Assembly (NCBI GenBank): GCA_022701365.1
Contig: JAKUHH010000371.1
Span: 1 to 13,422, forward strand
Direction: 5' to 3'
From: Mycocentrospora acerina
Taxonomy: Eukaryota > Ascomycota > Dothideomycetes > Pleosporales
DNA: 13,422 bases
Shown here: piece by piece, positions 1 through 7,147 of the stretch
Numbering within the stretch: position 1 is the stretch's first letter
Layout: each line of letters begins with the position of its first letter
Notes under the pieces: model-generated
What the model was told of the DNA's origin: nothing
Databases searched by the model: none
What the model saw: the letters and a program-made list of their open reading frames with translations, nothing else
Position numbers and translations under genes: made by a program

Positions 1-364
1 ATATTGATGCCGCAGGCGTCAGAACAGACGCGCTGAAAAAGGCAAAGTTGGTGTTGTTTTTACAGCAAAAGTTATAAAGGAGTAGTTAGAACATTATAGG
101 ATTTAGATAATTAAACACCCTCCTTATTCTCTTAATCTTAACCTTATTAAGCACATATAGTAGGCTCTTAAAAGGATGCTCTATAAGCTCTATCCTAAGT
201 TTAATTAGTTAGGCAATACTTAGGAGGAGTAGGATTAATTTTGTAAGGGCTTAAAGGAGGCGTAGTTAGCTATACCTAATACATTGATTAGGAAGCTAAT
301 TTACTTAATGCTAAAGCAATTAGAAGCAGTAGAGATTGCTAAGGGTTACTAGACTAAATATTAG
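1..364 (+). mobile_element. RIP-mutated C-terminal remnant of a Tc1/mariner-type (DDE) transposase
   Basis: One frame (codons at 56, 59 ... 362) runs without indels to a final TAG at 362-364 and resembles the end of a fungal Tc1/mariner transposase. It shows TAKVIKE, then HPPYSLNLNLIKHI, then an ALKRMLYKLYPKF stretch, IPNTLIRKLIY and a terminal TKY. The family motif around the third catalytic acidic residue is PPYSPDLNPIE; here the Pro, Asp, Pro and Glu read Leu, Asn, Leu and Lys, all C-to-T or G-to-A changes. In-frame stops lie at 83, 104, 158, 161, 206, 221, 230, 236, 263 and 350. All but one are TAG, many where Trp or Gln is usual. This is the signature of RIP, so the copy is dead. The first ~55 bases match less well, and the N-terminal part lies outside the window. 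I saw no terminal inverted repeat. Family assignment is from memory of motifs. Confidence 0.78.
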
Positions 365-825
365 GTGTATTTTAAGTAATTTTATGTCCTTATCACTTAA
401 TTTAATTTAGAAATGGTTGCGTTGTGGTGGTTTAGATTCACTGAGTCAATGTTGGTGGGGTGGTCCGAGCGGAGCCGCGACAAGACTTTTGACGTGCGAC
501 TGTATGCCGAGACAGCGACACAGAATCAAAGCACCACGAAGTGAAGGTGATAAAAAAAATGTCTTAGCGATCGGGGTTTCGTGACGTCGGCGCTAAACAT
601 CGGAATAAGATTGGACAGCTTGTTTTCAGCAGCCTGATTGCGATACAGGTACATGAAGCTGACAAAGTTTACTTGCCAGGTATAACAGGCTTAGACCTAA
701 TGGAATGAAGTAGTAGCTGCGGCGAAGTACAAAACCTCATTCAAAAGCTCTTTCGTCTCTTCTTTTTCATCATTCCTGTACTTCATTGATCTACTTACCA
801 ATACCAACATCACCACGAATTCAAT
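365..825. other. Intergenic: transposon tail and 5' leader of the next gene
   Basis: AT-rich sequence continues to about 410, then composition shifts to moderate GC with several CG dinucleotides (for example near 465-490 and 570-600), suggesting the edge of the RIP-affected element. From about 737 the plus strand is pyrimidine-rich (CTCTTTCGTCTCTTCTTTTT near 749-770) and then A/C-rich up to the ATG at 826, typical of fungal core promoters and leaders. No clear TATA box was seen, and no ORF of note. Confidence 0.45.
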
Positions 826-1866
826 ATGCACCACCTCCGTGATGCCCTGCTGAGCCCCTCGCCAAAAGGCCCTCCCGAACTCACCAATTTAGACCGGATC
901 GCTGCAGAAATGCAGGATGTGCGCGAATCTGTCGCGCGGGGAGAATTCGAAGACCTTCGCGGAGCAGCCTTCCATAATCGAACCTGGATCATCAGCCATC
1001 GATACTGTAGCATAGGAGATGGGGTAGACTCTCTTGAAGGCTACCTTCATTCATTATGGCATATCTACTACCAACTCGGTCGGCATACAGCGCATGAGAC
1101 GTATAATCAAGATCGCTTAGTCCTTGATATTGTCCGCATTCAGGGATTAGGACTGTTAACTAGGCCTGTAACTGGTTTATACGGGATTAATATTGCAAGA
1201 ACAGTACAAGGCACTCTGTAGAATGATTTGCCCTTCTTAGCAACTGACATGACTAAGTTCTAGATTAACAATTGTGCGTCTTTGTCAGGCGTCCAGCGAC
1301 TTAACCTTGCATCCTTCTTAGCTAAGCTGGCTTCCACCCGCGTTAGTAAGGATAAAATATGTCAGATCGCCCTTGTGTTATTCTCTTCAGCTTTTGAGGT
1401 GAGACAAGTGCTTGGCCACCCAGAGGAGCCGGATGAAGAAGACACACATCGGAGAATCTCGACTCTTAATTTGACACATCTGTTGCCAGCTGTTTGTGCG
1501 TGGATCAGAGAGGCTGGTGAGATTTTAGTTCAGCTCTCTGACCTCTGTTGGAATGACTGCCCTAGCACAATTGGGCAGGGCGGCCAGAAGTTCATCAAAT
1601 CTGAGCTAGGGAAACGATCACCAACTGGATTTACCCCATGGAGATGGATGTACTGGCTCAAGCGTCTTCATGAAATCCAACAGGAAGCAAAAGAAGCCGA
1701 CGAGAAAAGTTTAGAGGAGCAGGCTACTGATGCTATTGACCGCATGGTCAGGCAAGTGGAGGATCGAAATTCTGGGATTCTCAGGGCATACCAAAACGGT
1801 GGAGCTGTCTTGCATCAGGACGAATATTTATTATGTTTGAATGATAGAAAGACATCAAAAGTTTAA
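826..1866 (+). pseudogene. DUF3632-like fungal protein, interrupted by two in-frame TAG codons
   Basis: One frame runs from ATG 826 to TAA 1866 (346 residues if read through), broken only by TAG at 1219-1221 (codon 132) and 1261-1263 (codon 146). Both halves look like the fungal DUF3632 family, of unknown function: a Leu-Trp-x-x-Tyr segment followed by QDRLVLDIVRIQGLG (about residues 70-106), NDLPFLATDM just after the first stop, LTHLLPAVCAWIREAGEIL (about 216-234) and GFTPWRWMYWLKRLHEIQ (about 267-284). Family members have Trp before the 'DLP' motif and again a few residues after the Met, exactly where the TAGs fall, so TGG-to-TAG is the simplest reading. On the other strand this is CpA-to-TpA, the preferred RIP change, and a RIP-mutated transposon lies about 460 bp upstream. 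Alternative: a 60-nt phase-0 intron 1204-1263 (donor GTACAA, branch-like ACTGAC, acceptor CTAG) would remove both stops but also the family-like peptide. ATG 826 is chosen because it follows a pyrimidine-rich leader. Confidence 0.6.
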
Positions 1867-2439
1867 ATTTGCATCTACACTCTTCATCGCTCTTTAGGAT
1901 CGCTAAACCTCAGTTTCTTTCTATGCTAGGTGATTGTTGAAAAAACAAGTTTCATAGATCCAGCTAGGCAGAATGCCGCTTCCAAATTTCTGTCTTAGAG
2001 TTGTGCAATCATGGCCCCTCTCCTTGTACTAGAACAAGCCTTAGTACATTGTTGATACAACAGGAAGTTTTTACATGTGGTGCTGTGAAGATCACAGCAC
2101 AAATTGAGATGAGGTGTCAATAGCAGAGTTTCAGGCATTAGACGCTAGATAAATCACATCTACTCCGGAGTTCACTTAAAATTAAAGAGAGACGAATACA
2201 AAATAACATGTTTAAAATTATCAATAAATTGTCAAACAGAGCGACCTAATACCTACTGATTAAAATTGCATTGACTCTACCAATTTACTAACTTGCTGTT
2301 TTCTAACTACTTTTCACAATATTGTAGCACATCAAAAGAGCCACAAAATGTCTAGCTCAGTACTAGCCCAGGGAAGATTGGGGATGAACAGGTACTCGTA
2401 ATATTGTAGAGATTGTTCAATCGCAACTGGTAACCCTGT
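1867..2439. other. Intergenic, no gene seen
   Basis: AT-rich sequence between the 3' end of the plus-strand DUF3632-like gene and the 3' end of the convergent minus-strand small secreted-protein gene. No ORF looks coding on either strand. It contains the hairpin at 2080-2100. AATAAA-like sequence occurs at 2223-2228, too far from either gene to assign. Confidence 0.5.
2080..2100. repeat. Perfect 9-bp inverted repeat (hairpin) with 3-nt loop
   Basis: GTGCTGTGA (2080-2088), AGA, then TCACAGCAC (2092-2100). The arms are perfectly complementary. It lies in the convergent intergenic region about 215 bp past the DUF3632-like stop. Function unknown; there is no U-tract. Confidence 0.6.
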
Positions 2440-2815
2440 TTAGGTAGCTGTCAAAAATACATGGTTGCTCATCATTCGTGCACTAAAACACTAAGAAGCA
2501 AGATTAGCACTGCTACATTCCAGGTGGCTACCTGGTGATTGATGAAAACTAACTCTCTGGTTGGCGATGGAGGGACAAGAAGCCAACGCTATGTTTCCCC
2601 CCTGAGCTTTATATCTGCTTATATTGTTGGCTTTAGAGCACCTCTAATAAATAAGCAGAATGATTAGTCGCGATTCTGAAGTTGAGCGATTGAGTTGTAA
2701 CATGGGAATCGTCACTTACTCCAGGCCATTCTTGCCTCTTGGCGGGGTGAACAGGATTGTCAATAGAGCCCGTTACAACGAAGAAGAGGATAGCAGCAGC
2801 TGTCGTGATTTGCAT
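2440..2815 (-). CDS. Small secreted protein with PAF/AFP antifungal-protein-like spacing (3 exons)
   Basis: Proposed exons on the minus strand: 2815-2720, 2643-2554 and 2490-2440 (78 residues). Intron 1 (2719-2644, 76 nt) has donor GTAAGT, branch-like CTAAT and acceptor TTATTAG. Intron 2 (2553-2491, 63 nt) has donor GTTAGT, branch-like GCTAATC and acceptor CTTCTTAG. Both are phase 0. Residues 1-18 form a signal peptide (MQITTAAAILFFVV core), and KR at 26-27 is a possible Kex2 site. Mature Cys are C34, C55 and C63. Spacing C34-x20-C55-x7-C63 matches Cys 1, 3 and 4 of the small basic antifungal proteins (PAF/AFP family). Ser41 and Ser70 sit exactly where Cys 2 and 5 should be, and the protein ends before Cys 6. 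Local context also fits: Gly-Arg before C34, N-x-S-R-Y-K at 39-44, and CPS-x-x-N before C63. As I recall, genes of this family also have two introns. A TATA-like TATAAG at 2933-2928 and a pyrimidine-rich leader precede the ATG. It is either a diverged secreted protein or a decaying gene; antifungal activity cannot be assumed with three cysteines. No transcript evidence. Confidence 0.55.
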
Positions 2816-2927
2816 CGTGAAAGGGTTGAGATAATGGAGATACTATCAGAAGGAAAAGGTTTGAATTTTGGAGAAGAAAGTATTCTTGGCGAGATGAATA
2901 TAAGACGAGTGAATTGTAGAGCCTCCT

Positions 2928-2933
2928 CTTATA
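2928..2933 (-). promoter_or_regulatory. TATA-like element upstream of the small secreted-protein gene
   Basis: Minus-strand TATAAG (2933-2928) lies about 113 nt upstream of the ATG at 2815. A pyrimidine-rich tract (CCTTTTCCTTCTG, about 2861-2849) lies between them, consistent with a fungal core promoter and an ~80-nt leader. Position only; no experimental support. Confidence 0.3.
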
Positions 2934-3015
2934 CGAAATATAATAAGCTTAGCATGCACGTTGATAATTGTTTGTGATCAAATTACAATGACCAAGTCCA
3001 AGTATCTCTAGTCCA

Positions 3016-3204
3016 TCAGTGGATGTGACGGATGAGATCTAGGCGACCTGCCTCATTTGGTTTCTGCAAGCATTCCTCATCCTTTGTTAGCCTGGTCGTG
3101 TACGAAGGAACTTGTACCTTGTTGTTTGATGAAGCAGCAAATAACTTGATTTCGCTTTGTGGTGGAGTGACATGGGAATAAGTTCCTTGATGGGAATTAA
3201 GCAT
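3016..3204 (-). other. Unrecognised 62-codon minus-strand ORF
   Basis: An ATG-initiated ORF with TGA directly before its ATG in frame. The product is hydrophilic (segments such as TPPQSEIKLFAASSNNK and TKDEECLQKPNEAG) with a single Cys, no signal peptide and no membrane segment. It resembles no family I know. It lies upstream of the PAF-like gene on the same strand. Coding status is doubtful; it could be an orphan exon or chance. Confidence 0.15.
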
Positions 3205-3333
3205 TCAGGGCCGAAGAAGAGCTCTGGCAACCAGTAACAATCAACAACACACTAATGACAAGATATCCACACTCTGATAACCAACCAAACGTCGAGTACA
3301 TGTGCCCTCGGAGGTGATAAATGCTTCACTACA

Positions 3334-3558
3334 ATGTGGGTGCTGTTGCTGTGGATAACACTAGCTCCTCTGTCTCTCCTTGAAACGATACACTGCAAAG
3401 TGGGTAAGAGAATTGATGCTAAAGAATCCCGTGCCGCAATAAATATTACCGGGGAGTTTGTAATAGGCAAGCCTGTTTCATTTCAAATCCAAATAGAGAT
3501 AAGCTACTTGTTGCGGCCTAAAAGGTCGTGCATGATGGTAGTCACAGGAGAGTGCTAG
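3334..3558 (+). CDS. Possible small secreted protein, weakly supported
   Basis: A 74-residue ATG-initiated ORF with a hydrophobic, signal-peptide-like N-terminus (residues 1-17, Trp/Leu-rich: MWVLLLWITLAPLSLL), followed by a short basic/polar region and three Cys (21, 67 and 74, the last residue). A GTAAGA donor-like site at 3404 and a TAATAG acceptor-like site near 3465 could define a ~62-nt intron, but both spliced and unspliced versions stay short. No family is recognised and no promoter motif is clear. A mostly open antisense frame overlaps it (3252-3470), which weakens the case. Keep as a hypothesis only. Confidence 0.2.
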   Translation: MWVLLLWITLAPLSLLETIHCKVGKRIDAKESRAAINITGEFVIGKPVSFQIQIEISYLLRPKRSCMMVVTGEC

Positions 3559-3865
3559 TTTTATGGATCTCGCAACTCTATGAGGAGTACTGAGTGAACA
3601 GCGTATGAGACAGCCTTGAACCAGGCGCTAAAATAAATAGCAAAAACCTCAACAAGAATCTATTCGCTAAGAATCTCGCAGGAAGCAGCGATGTAAGTGG
3701 AAAAAGTTGGTACTTGTAAGGGATTGCAAGAATGAAAACTTCGCAGAGCGATCACGTAAATGAGATGATTACATAAGTCTTGCTAGAAGTGGTTACATAA
3801 GTAGACGTGATAGGTGAGAGACAGATGACGGTGAAGTTGGTAATGGAGATAGCGATCCGGGAGTA
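3559..3865. other. Intergenic, no gene seen
   Basis: Purine-rich, irregular sequence without a convincing ORF. The minus-strand frame that carries the coding-like repeat further right continues open down to a TAA at 3793-3795 (Ser/Pro-rich, LSPLPTSPSSVSHLS), so the left end of that degraded ORF may lie here. Confidence 0.4.
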
Positions 3866-4121
3866 TCCGGCGGATATACCGATTGGAGGTATACCAATTG
3901 CAAACAATCAGCTAGAGTAGGAACGTGCGGCGTAAAATCAGTCAGTATAGGAATATGGTGCATAAAACCAGTTAGCGTATGAACATTGGGCATAAATCAA
4001 GTTAGCGTAAAAACATGCGGCGTAGCATTAAGCGGCGAGGCAATACCCTGCGACGTAGCAACACCCTGCGGCGTAGCTATGTGCGGCGTAGCAACATGCG
4101 GCGTAGCGATCTAAGGCGTTA
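3866..4121 (-). repeat. Degenerate minisatellite with units of 15, 18 and 30 nt, nearly open on the minus strand
   Basis: Tandem units are visible directly. Two 15-nt units read CGGATATACCGATTG and GAGGTATACCAATTG (about 3869-3900). Three 30-nt units start at 3919, 3949 and 3979 (core GGAACATGCGGCGTAAAA). They run into 18-nt and 15-nt units ending in TGCGGCGTAG (about 4009-4121). Every unit length is a multiple of 3. On the minus strand one frame reads the units as Thr-Pro-His-Val-Ala-like pentamers (ATPHV, ATPHI, ATPQGV) and decamers (TLTGFMHHIP, ILTDFTPHVP). That frame is open from about 4236 down to 3793 except for TAG at 4113-4111 and TGA at 3999-3997. The TAG sits where other units have CAG, CAC or CAT, so it fits CpA-to-TpA mutation. 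This looks like the remnant of a repetitive coding sequence, possibly a Thr/Pro-rich surface or secreted protein. No start codon or signal peptide was found. Confidence 0.6.
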
Positions 4122-4239
4122 AGACAAGAGATGCACGAGGTTTAGGAAAGGATGTCAAAAATGCGGTGCAGCGTTTTATTAGACGTCTCAGAAACGGGTG
4201 TAAGTATAATAAAGGCTGAGAGCGAGAAGGTGCAGTTTA

Positions 4240-4588
4240 GAGGAGAGTCAATTCAAATACCTTTTAATGTTCTATTTCTGAATTTCTAAGCATCTTGCGC
4301 CAATCAAGAATTAAGATTGCTTGATCAATTAATCCAAAATTTACGAAGACGAGAATAGTAGCGGATTTAAATCATAACCTAAATCTGCAAAAGTTTACCA
4401 CTTCTAATCCTCAATATTAACAACATATCCACCACGTTGCATTACTCCACTAAACCATAGGCAATTAATTTTACCCTTGCCTCTTTTAGGAATTTTGAAT
4501 TGAGCATTATGCAGATATTTCTTCTAGAGTACTGGTAACGTCTTGTTTAGCAGCAGGATTTTCTACTTTAACATCGAGTTGAGACTTG
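4240..4588. other. AT-rich intergenic spacer
   Basis: Low-GC sequence with many stops in all frames. No gene, structured repeat or RNA was recognised. It separates the minisatellite from the higher-GC degenerate ORF that follows. Confidence 0.4.
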
Positions 4589-4927
4589 ATGACTACTAGG
4601 AGCGAAATTAAAGAGACCGACCCCGATGGCATGCCCGACGAGCACACTACTGGGAGTAAGTAGGATCTCTCGACTCCATCAGCGGCTACTCTGAAATCAA
4701 CCTAGCTTCTGTCTTCTGGCCCACCTGTCACCTATTACCTAAACGAGTCGTAGATGTTCGCTTCTAACCGGAACCAAGCTCACACAAGCTTAGTGCCAAG
4801 ACAATTTAACGTCCCTATACTGTCGGCGCTAGCCACAATTAAGCAGAAGAACCAGGTCATAGAAAATCGGAGCCTTCGTGAAAGCAGAAGTGCGCCATGA
4901 TTTCGCCACGCCCTCATACACCTTCCA
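4589..4927 (+). pseudogene. Degenerate ORF-like stretch, identity unknown
   Basis: Higher GC than its surroundings. From ATG 4589 one frame has coding-like, polar composition but is broken by TAG at 4661, 4703 and 4751 and TGA at 4898, ending at TAA 4928. All three TAGs could derive from CAG (Gln) by C-to-T change and the TGA from CGA, compatible with RIP or old decay. Segments include SEIKETDPDGMPDEHTTGSK, and after the third TAG a 48-codon open run with VPRQFNVPILSALATIKQK. A second coding-like run lies at about 5047-5229 in another frame. I do not recognise a family; a retroelement gag-type region is one possibility. The excess of open codons is modest, so it may not have been a gene. Confidence 0.25.
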
Positions 4928-4930
4928 TAA

Positions 4931-5530
4931 TCAGGTCACTACTGACGATCTTACGTTAATGATGCGGAATTATGCTAGTCTATTGTTGATGCTGAAGTAA
5001 TGGGTTGATAGTTAAACCAAACATTAGTAGCTCGATTACTTGTAGCATCTCCAGACTCATATCACTGAGATCAGACATGTGACGCTAAGCTATTAGACAA
5101 GCAGTCAACTCAACAAAGCGATGCGATCGATAGGTACGTCTGAAACCAATACGTCTCTAATATCTCTCTCAGATTCAGACATCTATTTAAACCTCAAATT
5201 CGTTCATCTGAAGCCGTATATCGATATGTGACTTCCTATGTATGATCCACACCAAGTGTTTACGCATAATTGTAATTCATGTACAAAAGTTCGTCTTGAT
5301 CTACTACTATCTATTTTAAATTTTTCAGAAATATGTTCAGTTCCGAAAGAGTGATCACAGTATATCCTGGCTAACAAGATTCGATAATGAATGTGATTGT
5401 GTCCTGTCACTAACATAGAGTGCAAAATGCCTTCAAAAAACGAGTGTGTTATGTGACCTCTCAGCTCTGCTGCCTATCATGACCTACATTCTACATCTTT
5501 TACATGTAATGACTACATGTTGTGCGCTAT
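4931..5530. other. Intergenic, mixed; no gene assigned
   Basis: Contains a short open plus-strand run (about 5047-5229, Ser/Thr-rich, one TAG) and an open minus-strand run (5425-5204, no known motifs, weak start context). Neither is recognisable. A 7-bp inverted repeat (ACATGTA, 5-nt spacer, TACATGT; 5502-5520) lies just beyond the stop of the minus-strand secreted-protein gene and may be part of its 3' region. Confidence 0.35.
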
Positions 5531-5857
5531 TTATCGGCATTCCAAGACACCACTATCCTCCTGGCAAGCTACAAATATTCATCAATTATCTATTCGGGTG
5601 AAATTTCGCTTTCGGGATTACTTACTGGCAGTAATAACGTTACCCTCCCTATAGACTTTGCATGAACTGCCAAGTTTGTGCTGGCAATTGTTGGGGCAGT
5701 TGCAAGCATTGATAGTATCTGGGGCTATTAAGGCAGCTCTCGCCTCGTTGCTGCCAACCACCTTTGAGTCGTTGCTAGTCATGACTGAAAGGGCACCCGC
5801 AGCTTGTGCGGCGAAAAAGGCCACAGTCATGGCAGCGAGGAGAGATTCGAAGAACAT
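5531..5857 (-). CDS. Six-cysteine small secreted protein, candidate effector (2 exons)
   Basis: Exon 1 is 5857-5626 and exon 2 is 5568-5531 on the minus strand, giving 89 residues. The 57-nt intron (5625-5569) has a perfect GTAAGT donor and TTTGTAG acceptor in phase 1. I see no textbook branch site. Residues 1-22 are a clear signal peptide (LLAAMTVAFFAAQAAGA). The mature part has Cys at 52, 54, 58, 66, 79 and 88 (C-x-C-x3-C-x7-C-x12-C-x8-C), containing CPNNCQHKLGSSCK. Splicing supplies the last two Cys (TCQEDSGVLEC) and a natural TAA. That six Cys appear only in the spliced product is strong support for the intron. The core resembles small cysteine-rich secreted proteins found in many plant-associated ascomycetes, from memory and without a named family. 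It is probably exported to the apoplast and disulfide-bonded; function unknown. The leader (CATCATCAACATCATTCGAT) is typical of fungal 5' UTRs. ATG 5857 is chosen because it starts the signal peptide. Confidence 0.72.
5569..5625 (-). other. Intron of the six-cysteine secreted-protein gene
   Basis: 57 nt, GTAAGT ... TTTGTAG on the minus strand, phase 1. Removing it joins GCC-A to CT-TGC and completes the Cys pattern. Unspliced, translation ends six nucleotides after the donor GT and loses two of six Cys. Confidence 0.7.
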
Positions 5858-7147
5858 ATCGAATGATGTTGATGATGAGAACTGAGAAGTTTGAAATTTG
5901 GGTTTGATTGTAGATAGTTGTACTAAATTATCCAGAGGGAAATTGAGCCATCTTATACTTTTTCAACCATATGATGCTGACTCCTTACCTGCGTCCTGAT
6001 CATGATTGACTCTAATTTTGATTTCAAATGTTGCGTATTCAGAGACCCGTTCATTGAAGGATAATATGTTTAACCGCTACTTGCTTACTGGACCCACCGA
6101 TGCTCTTCTCTTGAAGCTTTTTCCTTATTGCTTAGACATTATACTCCATCTTGAGATATCATAGAGCCACTGCGGTATGAAGCATGCGTAGGGTCCCTAG
6201 GAAGGTGGAGACCGTGGGCGGTGTGCATTACTTCACTTTGGGAGCAGGAGCTTGTATTCTTTCCTAAGCTGCAACGCACATAATCGTCTCTGTCTGTACA
6301 GTGGGTTCTTCCCTGTAACTGTTCCTTCGTTGTAACAATACAATGCCGCCTGCAAGCTGGCCGCTTTTCATGGTACAACGATGCATCACCTTGTACCGTT
6401 ACAACTACTGTGCGTGCTACCAATCTTGATGCACTCCTTACCTATGTATGGGTGAGGCCTTAGCATCCTGACCCACTAGCTACTTGTTCTAATGCTACCG
6501 AAGGGAGCAATTTGTGCTAAGACTAGAGTAGGTGTTATCTCCGAACATGACCCACGATATTTCTCGTATTGCAACACCTAGATCCTTCTCCTGGAGCGAG
6601 CTAAAGTAAGTAGAGATTAACTGTAATTTTGTAATTTACAGCGCTTCAGTTTATCTATACACTTTATCTGTCTCATAACACAGTAGAGTAACCCTGAATA
6701 ATGTTCTTGCACTCTAAGTGCCTGATCATCCTTGAAGGCTTGAATAGGCGCACTACATAATCTCGCATGTCTTTGCATAATAGTTACACCCTCTTCAGAC
6801 TTCTCACAGCTACTTACAGCGAGGTATTTGATCGCTGGACATCTCTTTTCCCTTGACTAAAGTGGATCGATGAAATGTTGCTTTCCTAGGTCCGCGAAAT
6901 GGCAATGACAAATGATAAACAATCATAACGACGCAGATGACCATTTACTTGCCAACGCAATTTAAGTTACTAGAAGTCAATTTCAAGATCTAAAGGCACA
7001 AGTCACTGGGTTATGGGATAGTCTTAGCGTCTGAAAATTTGATCATTCTTTAGCTCTATTTATTTACTGATTTTCACTCTATCAACTTGATCTCGCTTCA
7101 GGCCCACTTTGACAAAGACTACTTTCTGTATTATTTATCTTCATTCT
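5858..7147. other. Long intergenic region between divergent genes
   Basis: Divergent spacer between the minus-strand secreted-protein gene and the plus-strand AIM6-like gene, so it should hold both promoters. It contains an unrecognised minus-strand Cys-containing ORF (6139-6444) and an 8-bp inverted repeat (TAGGTGTT near 6530, AACACCTA near 6574). Near-identical short segments ACTCCTTACCT occur at about 5980 and 6433; both give a minus-strand AGGTAAGGAGT. The stretch 7041-7147 is pyrimidine-rich and probably the AIM6-like leader. Confidence 0.4.
6139..6444 (-). other. Unrecognised Cys-containing minus-strand ORF lacking a start codon
   Basis: Open stop-to-stop for about 101 codons, without an ATG in the first two thirds. 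It contains five Cys in a compact region (C-x3-C-x13-C-x8-C-x8-C), with HCTDRDDYVRC and GKNTSSC segments. It could be an internal exon of a small secreted protein whose signal-peptide exon lies upstream (a GTAAGG donor-like site is at the ORF's own beginning), a fossil of one, or chance. I found no convincing upstream signal-peptide exon between 6445 and 6620. Confidence 0.18.

Noticed and set aside
2660..2977. Plus-strand 105-codon ORF
   Set aside because: Antisense to exon 1 and intron 1 of the spliced secreted-protein gene. No motif; no support of its own.
5204..5425. Minus-strand ORF of about 70 codons
   Set aside because: No signal peptide, motif or recognisable family. Kept only as a remark in the intergenic entry.
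5502..5520. ACATGTA/TACATGT inverted repeat
   Set aside because: Short arms of AT-rich, self-complementary sequence; common by chance. Could be in the 3' UTR, but no function can be argued.
5658..5885. Plus-strand 75-codon ORF
   Set aside because: Exact antisense shadow of the six-Cys secreted-protein exon 1; the Ala-rich composition mirrors the signal peptide on the other strand.
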